From: Streptomyces sp. NBC_00704
GTDB taxonomy: Bacteria > Actinomycetota > Actinomycetes > Streptomycetales > Streptomycetaceae
DNA length: 64,000 bases
Direction: 5' to 3'
NCBI RefSeq assembly: GCF_036226605.1
Contig: NZ_CP109000.1
Coordinates: 4,708,501-4,772,500 of the forward strand
The notes below the pieces were generated by a model. The model was not told the origin of the DNA and did not search any database. It was given only the letters and a program-made list of their open reading frames with translations. This document shows positions 54,267-62,460 of this stretch, piece after piece (position 1 is the first letter of the stretch; each line of letters starts with the position of its first letter). A program made the position numbers and the translations under genes.

Positions 54267-55574
54267 ATGGCACCGAAGGAATCCGACGCCACCATGACCG
54301 GCGGGGAGGCGACCGGCGGGGAGGCCGACGACCTGCGCCTCCGACGCCGCAAGGCCGCACGGTACGTCGTTCCGGTCACCGTGATCGGTGTCGCGGCGGC
54401 GACGATCGGGCTCGTCCCGGCACTCGCCGACTCCGGCGACCCCGACCTGCCGAAGATCACCGCGCAGCAGCTCCTCGACAAGATCGCCGCCTCGGACGTG
54501 CAGCAGCTGTCCGGAACGGTGAAGATCACCACCGACCTCGGGCTGCCCGACCTCGGCGGGCTGGAGAGCGGGCTGCTCTCCGGAGCGGCGCAGGGCGGCG
54601 ACGGCTCGTCCGCCGACCCCCAGGCCAAGCTCACCGAGCTGGCGTCCGGCACGCACACCCTGCGCGTCGCGGCCGACGGCCCGGACCGTCAGAAGGTCTC
54701 GCTGCTGGAGCGGGCCGCCGAGTACAGCGTCATCCATAACGGCAAGAACGTGTGGGGGTACGACAGCGCGTCCAACGAGGTCTACCACTCCACCGTCGAC
54801 GAGAGCGCGGGCAAGGAGCCGGGCGAGGCCCCTGGCAAGGCGCGGACCCCGGTCCCGGCCACGCCGAAGGACCTCACCGAGGACGCCCTCGAGGCGGTCG
54901 ACGACACGACCTCCGTGACCGTCGACGGCACGGTCCAGGTCGCCGGCCGCGACGCGTACAAGCTGCTCGTCAAGCCGAAGCAGTCCGGCTCCACCGTGGG
55001 CGCGATCAGCGTCGCCGTGGACGCGGAGACGGGCCTGCCGCTGAAGTTCACGCTGACCCCGGCGAGCGGCGGCGCCGCCGTCGTGGACGCGGGCTTCACC
55101 CAGGTGCACTTCGCGAAGCCCGCCGCGTCCACCTTCGACTTCACCGCCCCCAAGGGCGCGAAGGTCACCGAGGGCGACACGGCCGGCGAGGGCCACGACG
55201 GCAGCCGCAAGGGCGGCCGGGGAGCCGAACCCGCTCCCGGGCACGACGGCTTCGACGGCTTCGGCGGGTTGGGCGGGTTCGGCCAGGGCCTCGGCGGTGG
55301 AGCCGGTTCCGAGGGCATGAAGGTCATCGGCGAGGGCTGGACGTCCGTCGCGGCCTTCGACACGGGCGGCGAGGGCGTGCCCTCGGGCTCCGCCGCGGGC
55401 GGCGACCTCGGCGGGTTCCTGGGCTCCCTCGGCGACAAGGTGAGCGGCGACTTCGGCTCCGGCACGGTCTTCTCCACCCGCCTGGTCAACGCCCTGATCA
55501 CGGACGACGGCAAGGTCTACGCCGGCGCGGTCACCAAGGACGCGCTCGTGAAGGCGGCCGACGCCGGGAAGTGA
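54267..55574 (+). CDS. LolA-like exported lipoprotein-carrier-fold protein
   Basis: A 435-residue protein with one N-terminal signal-anchor helix at about residues 32-54. The outer region has LolA/LprG-like features: IAASDVQQLSGTVKI, LPLKFTLTPASGG and FTQVHFAKPAASTFDFTAPKGA. These suggest the half-barrel fold that binds lipid. A Gly/Phe/Asp-rich linker (GFDGFGGLGGFGQGLGG) near 325-350 separates a C-terminal region ending GKVYAGAVTKDALVKAA. The start has GGAGGT upstream. An ABC transporter of unknown cargo follows, so the three may form a lipid or envelope-handling set; this is inference. Confidence 0.8.
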   Translation: MAPKESDATMTGGEATGGEADDLRLRRRKAARYVVPVTVIGVAAATIGLVPALADSGDPDLPKITAQQLLDKIAASDVQQLSGTVKITTDLGLPDLGGLESGLLSGAAQGGDGSSADPQAKLTELASGTHTLRVAADGPDRQKVSLLERAAEYSVIHNGKNVWGYDSASNEVYHSTVDESAGKEPGEAPGKARTPVPATPKDLTEDALEAVDDTTSVTVDGTVQVAGRDAYKLLVKPKQSGSTVGAISVAVDAETGLPLKFTLTPASGGAAVVDAGFTQVHFAKPAASTFDFTAPKGAKVTEGDTAGEGHDGSRKGGRGAEPAPGHDGFDGFGGLGGFGQGLGGGAGSEGMKVIGEGWTSVAAFDTGGEGVPSGSAAGGDLGGFLGSLGDKVSGDFGSGTVFSTRLVNALITDDGKVYAGAVTKDALVKAADAGK

Positions 55575-55671
55575 CGCCGGCCGGGGTCGCCGGGTGGTCG
55601 CCGGGGATTGCCGGGGTCCGTCCGGGGATCGCCGGGACCGACGGAGTCAGTGCGTGAGGAGAGGGGCGAGG

Positions 55672-56676
55672 GTGACGGAGCCGGCGGGGGAGCCGACGGG
55701 CGAGCGCGCGCGGGAGTCGGCCGGGGAGTCGGCGGACGACGGCGCCGTCATCCGCACCCGTGCCCTCACCAAGCGCTACCGCGGCGGCCAGCTCGCCGTC
55801 GACGGTCTCGACCTGACCGTCCCGGCGGGCAGCGTCTTCGGCTTCCTCGGCCCCAACGGCTCCGGCAAGACCACCACCATCCGCATGCTGATGGGGCTCA
55901 TCGAGCCCACGGCGGGCTCGGCCCGCGTCCTGGGACACCCCATGCCGCGGGCCGCGCGCGCCGTACTGCCGCACGTCGGCGCGCTCATCGAGGGTCCCGC
56001 CCTGTACGGCTTCCTCTCCGGCCGCGACAACCTGCTCCGTTACGACGCCGCCGACCCGACCGCCGACCCGCGCACCCGGAGGGCGAGGGTCACGACCGCG
56101 CTGGAGCGGGTGGGCCTGACGGCCGCCGCCGGGAAGAAGGCGAAGGCCTACTCGCTCGGCATGAAACAGCGGCTGGGCCTCGCCGCCGCCCTGCTCCGGC
56201 CCCGCCGCCTGCTCGTCCTCGACGAGCCGACCAACGGCCTGGACCCGCAGGGCATGCGGGAGATCCGCTCCCTGGTGAGAGAGCTGGCCGCCGAGGGCAC
56301 GACCGTCTTCCTCTCCTCGCACCTGCTCGACGAGATCGAGCAGGTGTGCACGCACGCGGCCGTGATGGCCCAGGGCCGGCTGATCGTGCAGGGCCCGGTG
56401 GCGGATCTCGCGGCGGGCGCGAGAGACCGGCTGGTCGTGACGACGCCGGATCCCGCGGACGCGGCCCGTGTGCTGAAGGAACAGGGCCTCGTCGACGTCG
56501 TCGCCGCGGAGGACGGTGTCAGCGCCGAGGCCCCGCCCGCCGGCCGCGACCTCGCGGATCTGAACAGTGCGCTGGTGACGGCGGGCGTGCGCGTGCGCGG
56601 CTTCGCCGTCGAACGCGCCTCCCTGGAGGACGCGTTCGTGGCTCTCACGGGGGAGGGGTTCGATGTCGCGGGCTGA
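55672..56676 (+). CDS. ABC transporter ATP-binding protein (exporter type)
   Basis: A 334-residue ATPase of the DRA/CcmA family. Walker A GPNGSGKTTT is at about residues 61-70, the signature is an uncommon YSLGMKQRLG near 161 (typical for this exporter group), and Walker B is LLVLDEPTNGLDP near 181. The C-terminal 90 residues form the usual accessory domain. The GTG at 55672 is chosen because GGAGAGGGGCGAGG precedes it. Residues 1-25 are Glu/Gly/Ser-rich. Its end overlaps the permease start by 14 bases. Confidence 0.9.
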   Translation: MTEPAGEPTGERARESAGESADDGAVIRTRALTKRYRGGQLAVDGLDLTVPAGSVFGFLGPNGSGKTTTIRMLMGLIEPTAGSARVLGHPMPRAARAVLPHVGALIEGPALYGFLSGRDNLLRYDAADPTADPRTRRARVTTALERVGLTAAAGKKAKAYSLGMKQRLGLAAALLRPRRLLVLDEPTNGLDPQGMREIRSLVRELAAEGTTVFLSSHLLDEIEQVCTHAAVMAQGRLIVQGPVADLAAGARDRLVVTTPDPADAARVLKEQGLVDVVAAEDGVSAEAPPAGRDLADLNSALVTAGVRVRGFAVERASLEDAFVALTGEGFDVAG

Positions 56677-57676
56677 AGCAGGAACGGCGGACGACCGGAA
56701 CCCGGTCCCGTCGCCGCCCGGGGCCACGGGGAGCGGCGCTCCGCCCTCCTCGCCCTCCTCGCCTTCCTCGCCCGCTTCGTCCTCGTCCTCGTCCGTTCCG
56801 TCGTCCCCGTCCGCCCAGGCGGGCCGGAATCCCTGGGCCTGGGCATGGACCTTCGGGATCGTGCGCAGCGAACTGCTGACGACCTTCCGGCGCTGGCGCA
56901 CGCTCGCCCTGCTGGGCGTGCTGGCGGCCGTGCCGATCCTGGTCGGGATCGCCGTGAAGATCGAGACGGACGACGGATCGTCCGCCGGGCGCGGCGGCGG
57001 CGCGGGCCCCGCGTTCATCTCGCAGGTCACCAACAACGGCCTGTTCCTGGTCTTCACCGCGCTGGCCGTGACCCTGCCGTTCTTCCTGCCGATGGCCGTC
57101 GGCGTCGTCGCGGGCGACGCGATCGCCGGTGAGGCGAACGCCGGCACCCTGCGCTACCTCCTGGTCGCCCCCTCCGGCCGCACCCGCCTGCTGCTGGCCA
57201 AGTTCGCGACCGTCATGACCTTCTGCGCGGCGGCCACCCTCGTGGTCGCGCTCTCGGCGCTCACCGTGGGGGCGCTGCTCTTCCCGCTGGGCGACCTGAC
57301 GACGATCTCCGGCACCCGGATCGGCTTCGCGGACGGTCTGCTGCGGGCGCTGCTGATCGCCCTGGTCGTCGCCGCGTCGCTGACCGGCGTCGCGGCGCTG
57401 GGACTGTTCGTCTCCACGCTCACCGGGAGCGGCATCGCGGCGATGGCGACGGCCGTCGGCCTGCTGATCACGATCCAGATCCTCGACCAGATCCCTCAGC
57501 TGCACGCCCTGCAGCCGTACTTCTTCTCGCACTACTGGCTGTCCTTCGCCGACCTCATGCGCGAGCCCGTCTACTGGGACGACCTGCAGAAGAACCTCGG
57601 TCTCCAGGCTCTGTACGCGGCCGTCTTCGGCTCGGCGGCCTGGGCGCGCTTCACGGCGAAGGACGTCACGACGTAG
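56663..57676 (+). CDS. ABC-2 type transporter permease
   Basis: A 337-residue membrane protein, partner of the ATPase before it. The first 52 residues are Ser/Pro-rich and disordered, with a run of mostly Ser. Then come six hydrophobic segments; GDAIAGEANAGTLRYLLVAPSGRTRLLLAKF near residue 152 is the cytoplasmic loop typical of ABC-2 permeases. It moves an unknown substrate outwards. Its stop codon overlaps that of the convergent FMN reductase gene by 11 bases. Confidence 0.88.
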   Translation: MSRAEAGTADDRNPVPSPPGATGSGAPPSSPSSPSSPASSSSSSVPSSPSAQAGRNPWAWAWTFGIVRSELLTTFRRWRTLALLGVLAAVPILVGIAVKIETDDGSSAGRGGGAGPAFISQVTNNGLFLVFTALAVTLPFFLPMAVGVVAGDAIAGEANAGTLRYLLVAPSGRTRLLLAKFATVMTFCAAATLVVALSALTVGALLFPLGDLTTISGTRIGFADGLLRALLIALVVAASLTGVAALGLFVSTLTGSGIAAMATAVGLLITIQILDQIPQLHALQPYFFSHYWLSFADLMREPVYWDDLQKNLGLQALYAAVFGSAAWARFTAKDVTT

Positions 57677-58265
57677 CGGTCGCCGCCTCGTGCGGGAAGC
57701 GGGCCGGGAGGGCCTCGCGGGCGAAGAACGTCTTCGCGTTGGCCAGGGCCTCCGTGTCCGACCGGACGTCCCCGGGCTTGCTGCCGTTGCCGAGCAGCAC
57801 GCCGCCGAAGCGCATCCCCAGGTAGGCGGCGGAGTTGCGGAGCGTGCCGACCAGCGGGTCGGCCACCTGGGGCTGGTCGTCGGCGAGCACGGTGACGCCC
57901 CACAGGGTGCGCCCGGCCATGGTCGCCTTGAAGTCCAGGCCGGGGGTGCGCAGCCAGCCCGCCCAGTGGTCCAGGTAGCGCTTGGTCTGGGTGGACACCG
58001 AGTACCAGTACAGCGGGGACGCGATCACGATGTCGGTCGCGGCCAGGGTGGCGTCGAGCAGGAGCGCTGTGTTGCCCTCCGTCGGGCGGACCCGGTCACT
58101 GTCGTGCCGTGAATCCACGAAGTCGGGCACGGGGTGCTCCGCCAGGCTGATCCACCGCTGTCCGACGTCGGAGGGCAGCTGCTCGGCGGCCTCCCGGGCC
58201 AGTGTCTCGGTGTTGCCGTCCGAACGGCTGCTGCCCAGGACGAACAGGAAACTGCGACGCGTCAT
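57666..58265 (-). CDS. NAD(P)H-dependent FMN reductase / flavodoxin-like protein
   Basis: A 199-residue flavodoxin-fold protein. LGSSRSDGNTETLAREAAEQL near residues 10-30 is the FMN phosphate-binding loop and ASPLYWYSVSTQTKRYLDHW near 85-105 the flavin-side and dimer region of NADPH-dependent FMN reductases. It probably reduces flavin, quinone or azo compounds. The start at 58265 has GGGGGA 7 bases upstream. A perfect TATAAT box about 47 bases upstream inside an inverted repeat suggests a strong, regulated promoter. Confidence 0.9.
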   Translation of the reverse strand: MTRRSFLFVLGSSRSDGNTETLAREAAEQLPSDVGQRWISLAEHPVPDFVDSRHDSDRVRPTEGNTALLLDATLAATDIVIASPLYWYSVSTQTKRYLDHWAGWLRTPGLDFKATMAGRTLWGVTVLADDQPQVADPLVGTLRNSAAYLGMRFGGVLLGNGSKPGDVRSDTEALANAKTFFAREALPARFPHEAATATS

Positions 58266-58311
58266 CTTCGATCCCCCAAGTGGTGAGCGTACGACGTTAC
58301 TATGCGCCTGC

Positions 58312-58317
58312 ATTATA
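58312..58317 (-). promoter_or_regulatory. Consensus -10 box of the FMN reductase gene
   Basis: TATAAT on the minus strand. It is flanked by ACTATGCGC (58299-58307) and GCGCAAGTAGT (58322-58332), an imperfect inverted repeat that could be a repressor site. Confidence 0.5.
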
Positions 58318-58340
58318 TGTGTGCGCAAGTAGTTTCCGAG

Positions 58341-58478
58341 TCCCGGCCCAGTGCGTGGTCCCGGCCCAGTGCGTGGCTCCGGCCCAGGGTGGGCGGTTGG
58401 GCCGAGGGTGGGTGGCCGGGTCGAGGGTGGGCGGCCGGTCCCAGAGTGGGTGGCCAGGCCGAGGGTGGGTGGCCGGGC
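58341..58478. repeat. Two overlapping tandem repeats between FMN reductase and amidase genes
   Basis: Two copies of CCCGGCCCAGTGCGTGG with a third partial, then five diverged copies of a roughly 20-bp unit around GGGTGGGTGGCCGGG. Non-coding. Confidence 0.7.
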
Positions 58479-58487
58479 AGGCCCGGC

Positions 58488-59843
58488 TCAGGACGTCTCC
58501 GCGGCTCGGGCGACGGCCAGCAGCGACGTCTCCGCGTTCCGCGCGGCGACGATCTGCAGGCCCACCGGGCAGCCGTCCGTGCCGAACCCCGCAGGGAGAC
58601 TGATCGCCGGATGCCCGCTCAGGTTGAACGCCCAGGTGAGCGCCGTCGAGAACCGGTCGCCCGGCCCCTCGTGGCCGTGTGCCGGGTTCGGGGTCGTGGG
58701 CATCAGCAGCAGGTCCGCGCCGGCGAAGAACCCGGCCAGCAGACGGTCGTTCGCCTCCCGGATGCGGTCGGCCGCACGGAGGTCCGCGCCCGGCGTGCGC
58801 AGCGCCAGCCAGGCAGGGGCCGGGTCCTCCAGCCGCAGGGGAGCCCCGGAGACCGGGAGCAGCCTCACCGCCCCGGCGTCGGCGAGCCGTACGGCGGCGG
58901 CACGGGCGAGGGCGAGCGGCTCGGGATCGGGGTCGGCGAAACCGAGGCCGGGGGAGAAGACGGCGGTGGGCGGCCCCGCGCGACCGCGCTCCGACCGCTC
59001 CGATCGCTCCGACCGCTCCAGGAGACCTGGTGGATCTCTCGGGGCCACGGCCTGCCAGTACGCCTGGGCGTCCACCGCGTGGCGCACCAGCACACCGGCC
59101 GCGGCCAGTCCCGTACGGTCCGCGGGCGTCGGCGGGCTCGGGCCCGGTCCCGGGCCCGGCCGATCCCAGGACGTCGGCAGGGGGTTCGGGTGCGGGGACG
59201 CCGGTCGTCCGTTGCCGTCCGGGGACGCCGGTGGTCGGTCGCGGGTCTGGGGCGTCGGCCGCCCGTCGCGGTCCGGGGGCGTCGGCCGTCCGTCGCGGGC
59301 CGGGGGCGTCGGCCGTCCGTCGCGGGCCGGGGGCGGCGGTCGTCCGTTCGTGGTCTTCAGGCCGAGCACGCCGCACCACGCGGCAGGGATGCGCACGGAC
59401 CCGGCCCCGTCGGTTCCGGTCGCCATGGGGACCAGGCCGGCGGCCACCGCCGCGGCCGAGCCGGCCGAGGAGCCGCCCGGAGTGCGGTCGGCACGCCAGG
59501 GGTTCACGGTACGGCCGTGCGCGCCGAGTCCCCAGGTCTGCCAGGGGGTGCCGGGTCCCGGCACCGAGGTGGCCCCCACGGGCACACAGCCGGCGGCCGT
59601 CAACAGCCGCGCCGCGCGCAGCCCGTGACGCCCTTTCACGCCGATCGGCACACCGGCCAGCGGCAGCCGTTCGCCCGCGGCGACCCGCAGGTCGACCTCG
59701 CGCGCCCACGTCCGCGCCCGCTCCTCCCACACCTGCGCGAAGGCGCACAGGAAGGGGTCCGTTCGGGTGATTCGCGCGAGTGCCTCGTCGACGACGTCCA
59801 CCGCCCGCAGCCGCCCCGCACGCACCTCCGCCGCGATGTCCAC
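58488..59843 (-). CDS. Amidase signature family protein with internal repeat insertion
   Basis: An amide hydrolase of about 451 residues. The catalytic Lys is in PIGVKGRHGL near residue 70, the cis-Ser in GGSSAGSAAAVAAG near 123, and the nucleophilic Ser in GTDGAGSVRIPAA near 145. Directly after GLKTTNGR there is an insertion of about 60 residues made of GRPTPPARD repeats and Pro-rich sequence, absent from normal amidases. The C-terminus FNLSGHPAISLPAGFG is typical. The start is uncertain: GTG 59843 is used because it precedes the usual first helix, but GTG 60059 or 60071 would add a Gly/Arg-rich N-terminus and overlap the next gene by about 100 bases. Confidence 0.8.
   Translation of the reverse strand: MDIAAEVRAGRLRAVDVVDEALARITRTDPFLCAFAQVWEERARTWAREVDLRVAAGERLPLAGVPIGVKGRHGLRAARLLTAAGCVPVGATSVPGPGTPWQTWGLGAHGRTVNPWRADRTPGGSSAGSAAAVAAGLVPMATGTDGAGSVRIPAAWCGVLGLKTTNGRPPPPARDGRPTPPARDGRPTPPDRDGRPTPQTRDRPPASPDGNGRPASPHPNPLPTSWDRPGPGPGPSPPTPADRTGLAAAGVLVRHAVDAQAYWQAVAPRDPPGLLERSERSERSERGRAGPPTAVFSPGLGFADPDPEPLALARAAAVRLADAGAVRLLPVSGAPLRLEDPAPAWLALRTPGADLRAADRIREANDRLLAGFFAGADLLLMPTTPNPAHGHEGPGDRFSTALTWAFNLSGHPAISLPAGFGTDGCPVGLQIVAARNAETSLLAVARAAETS
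59254..59334 (-). repeat. 27-bp tandem repeat inside the amidase gene, three units
   Basis: Three 27-bp units, two identical, encode the nine-residue repeat DGRPTPPAR. Unit length is a multiple of three, so copy-number change would not break the frame. Confidence 0.85.
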
Positions 59844-59968
59844 GGCCGGAGGCCACGCCCGCAGTCCGGTCCCGCTCCCGCCCCGGCCTTCGTTCCCGCC
59901 CCGGCCTCCGTTCCCGGCTCCGTTCGCGCCCCGGGCTCCGCTCCGGTCCCGGCCCGGGGGCCCGGCCG

Positions 59969-60505
59969 TCAGCGCGGGCTCCCGCCCGGGGCTCCGGTGA
60001 GCCGGGCCAGCGGGGCCGTCTCCCGCGGCGGGTTTCCGCCCAGGTCGCCGAGGCGCCACTCGGTCACCCACGGGACCCGGTACACGTCGATGACGTCCTC
60101 GATCGCGCGCACCCGCTGCGCGAGCGGCCTGGGCAGCCGTCCCGGCGCGTCCGCCACGAGCACGACGGAGTCCAGGTCGAGCCCCGCCGGGGCCTCGCCG
60201 CGCCGGAAGACCTCAAGGGTCCGCAGGACGGACTCCAGCCCGGCCGCATGGGTGCGGGCGACCAGCAGCACGGACGGCGGATCGCCGGCGCCGGGCCACC
60301 CGCGGCCGCTGTCATGGCCGCCGTAGACCGCGGCGAGCGTGGACGTGCCGGCTCCGCCGTGCGTGGCGACCCACGAGAAGCGCCGGGGCGTCACCGACGA
60401 GCCGGACGGCGGCGGCGCCGGCGCCGCCGCCGACGCCGGATCCGGTACGGTGACCGGTCCGCGGAGCCAGATCTCCGGTCCGCGCAACCCGTCCGTCGTC
60501 CCCAT
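59969..60505 (-). CDS. Hypothetical protein, possible degenerate P-loop/partition-like domain
   Basis: Not firmly recognised. 178 residues. After a Pro/Ala-rich first 45 residues comes RFSWVATHGGAGTSTLAAVYGG, which looks like a deviant ParA-type P-loop (GGAGTST). LDSVVLVADAPGRLPRPLAQRVRAIE later recalls the acidic strand and helix of that fold, and VIDVYRVPWVTEWRLGD follows near the C-terminus. The start at 60505 has GGAGGGG 7 bases upstream. It is divergent from the gene at 60722 across 216 bases with a perfect palindrome, and may share control with it. It ends inside the possible N-terminus of the amidase gene. Confidence 0.75.
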   Translation of the reverse strand: MGTTDGLRGPEIWLRGPVTVPDPASAAAPAPPPSGSSVTPRRFSWVATHGGAGTSTLAAVYGGHDSGRGWPGAGDPPSVLLVARTHAAGLESVLRTLEVFRRGEAPAGLDLDSVVLVADAPGRLPRPLAQRVRAIEDVIDVYRVPWVTEWRLGDLGGNPPRETAPLARLTGAPGGSPR

Positions 60506-60660
60506 CCCGGTGCCCCTCCCAGTCGTCGCCGTCCCTCCGGGACGCCCCTGATCCCGGCGGTCCACGGAGAGTCCCGGGCGGCGGGACGTGGGTTCCTGGA
60601 ACGAGGCTGTGACGTCGCGGTGACGTGAGTACCGGGGGCGCTCGGAGAAACTCAACAGTA

Positions 60661-60676
60661 CGTGTACGCGTACACG
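60661..60676. promoter_or_regulatory. 16-bp perfect palindrome, candidate operator
   Basis: CGTGTACGCGTACACG lies 45 bases before the start of the gene at 60722 and between divergent genes. A perfect even palindrome at a promoter position suggests a dimeric regulator. Confidence 0.55.
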
Positions 60677-60721
60677 AAACTGGACGACCGGATCGTGACG
60701 ACGCATCCGAGTGAGGAACCG

Positions 60722-62350
60722 ATGTCTCGACTCAGCCGTGAGAAGAAGCGCGAACAGAAGCACGCCGGCCCCGCGGCCGCCGTGGTCGCGCCGCTCGACG
60801 TCCATGTCCGCGGGGGCGGGACGGCGACCATAGGCGGTGTACCCGTCGTGGCGGTCGACGGCGAGGAGATCCAGCGCGCCGTTCTGGGCCACCTCCACCG
60901 CATCGCCCTCGCCACCGGACATCCGGTCCTCGCCTCAGTCCGCGACGAACGCATCGGCTACGTCGTCCCCCTGCGCGTGGAATGCGACGGCTCCAGCCAC
61001 TTCACCGCGGAACCCCTGCGCACACCGGCGGCGCCCCCCTCCACCCCCTCGACCACGCACTCGCCCGCCCCCGCCTCCGCCCCCTCGCCCTCGTCCACGC
61101 TCTCGTCCCTGGCCGCGGGCCATGCCGCGCCTACGGCCTCGACGCCGGCCGGGTCCCCGGAAGCGGTCGCGGTCTCCGACGAACACCAGCGGCCGTCCCA
61201 GCAGGCTCAGCAAGCACGGCAGGCGCAGCGCAGCCCGCAGCCCCAGGACAGCCCCCAGCCCCAGCAGGCGCAGCAGAACCAGTCGTCCGGGCCGACGCAG
61301 CCGCCCGGGCTGTCCTCGCCGCCCTTGTCGTCCCAGGCGTCCCCGTCGTCCCCGTTCCGTCGCGACGAGCCGACGCACCTCCTGCGTCAGGTGTCCGAGC
61401 CGGTGCGGGACGCGACGCCGACGTTCCCCCTGCGCGCGGTGCCCGAGCCGGAGGCGGTCCCCGGGCCGGCCGGCTCACCCGCGCCGGAACCGGACGTCGA
61501 GGACGACGTCCCCTCGCTCGGCACGGTGACCGCACCCACCGGCGTGTTCGGCCCGCCCCCGCCCATGGACGCGCTGCCGCACCCCGACACGACTTCCGGA
61601 GCCCCCCTCACCCCGGCCCCCGCCCCGACTCCGACTTCGACACAGGTCACGGCTCCGCCGCCCCCCGTCTCCGCCCCGACGCCGCTCCCGCTGCCCGTGC
61701 CGGACGCCGCACCCGCGACGTCCTCCGCCTCCGCCGCCACCCTCGCGGCCGCTCCCACCCCGTTCTTCCCCGACGGACTGGTCTCCGAGCCCGAGCCGGA
61801 CTTCAAGCCCACGCCCGCGCGCGGTTTCGACGCCGTCGCGGAGGCGGTCCTCGGGGACGACCCCCGCACCCTGCACGGCGTCGGCGCGGCTCCCGCGCTC
61901 CTCGGGGAGCCGATGGCGCAGATCAACGAGGCCGTCCGGGCGGGCCGGACGGACGTCGCGGCCGCCCTCGCGGAGCGCACCGCGACGGAGGCGTCCGGGA
62001 CGCTGGGCCCGGAGCACCCCGAAGTGCTCCGGCTGCGCGAACTCACGGCGTACATCGCCTATCTGGCGGGCGATCCGCTGCGCGCCTTCCACGTCTCCCT
62101 CGACCTGGCCCGCATCGGCCGGCGGTCCGGGGACGCGGAGGCGGCGTACGGCAACGTCCAGAGCGCGGCGACGGCCTGGCGGGCGGTGCGCGACCCGCTC
62201 CAGGGGCTGAACCTGGGGACCGAACTCCTCGGCCTGTGGACGGAACTCGCCGCCGGGGAGGGCCCCGCGGCCGACGACGCCGAGGAACTGGAGTCGGCCC
62301 GCGCGCGCATGCTCCGGCTGGCCGAACGCGCCCGCAGGGCGGGCGCGTAA
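60722..62350 (+). CDS. Hypothetical protein with Pro-rich middle and TPR-like C-terminus
   Basis: Not recognised by name. 542 residues in three parts. The first 120 form a folded domain (VHVRGGGTATIGGVPVVAV, IQRAVLGHLHRIALATG) with a basic start MSRLSREKKREQK. Residues about 120-370 are Pro/Ser/Ala/Gln-rich with little order. The last 150 are helical and resemble tetratricopeptide repeats (INEAVRAGRTDVAAALAERTA, LRLRELTAYIAYLAGD, AFHVSLDLARIGRRSGD). There is no signal peptide or membrane helix. The ATG at 60722 has GAGGAA upstream. It is divergent from the P-loop-like gene and may act with it. Confidence 0.75.
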   Translation: MSRLSREKKREQKHAGPAAAVVAPLDVHVRGGGTATIGGVPVVAVDGEEIQRAVLGHLHRIALATGHPVLASVRDERIGYVVPLRVECDGSSHFTAEPLRTPAAPPSTPSTTHSPAPASAPSPSSTLSSLAAGHAAPTASTPAGSPEAVAVSDEHQRPSQQAQQARQAQRSPQPQDSPQPQQAQQNQSSGPTQPPGLSSPPLSSQASPSSPFRRDEPTHLLRQVSEPVRDATPTFPLRAVPEPEAVPGPAGSPAPEPDVEDDVPSLGTVTAPTGVFGPPPPMDALPHPDTTSGAPLTPAPAPTPTSTQVTAPPPPVSAPTPLPLPVPDAAPATSSASAATLAAAPTPFFPDGLVSEPEPDFKPTPARGFDAVAEAVLGDDPRTLHGVGAAPALLGEPMAQINEAVRAGRTDVAAALAERTATEASGTLGPEHPEVLRLRELTAYIAYLAGDPLRAFHVSLDLARIGRRSGDAEAAYGNVQSAATAWRAVRDPLQGLNLGTELLGLWTELAAGEGPAADDAEELESARARMLRLAERARRAGA

Positions 62351-62401
62351 CGGCCGACGTGCCGGAGGGTCAGAGGCCGGAGGGCCGGAGCACGGCGCAT
62401 T

Positions 62402-62460
62402 CGGATGGCGGCGCCGGTCAGGCGGACGGCACGGCCCTCCGGATGGCGGCGCCGGTCAGG
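62402..62460. repeat. 21-bp direct repeat at the M28 peptidase 3' end
   Basis: Two exact copies of a 21-bp unit starting CGGATGGCGGCGCC, at 62402-62422 and 62440-62460; the second overlaps the last codons of the peptidase gene. A 10-bp inverted repeat CCGGAGGGCC/GGCCCTCCGG (62377-62386, 62433-62442) surrounds the first and may act as a terminator between the convergent genes. Confidence 0.7.
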
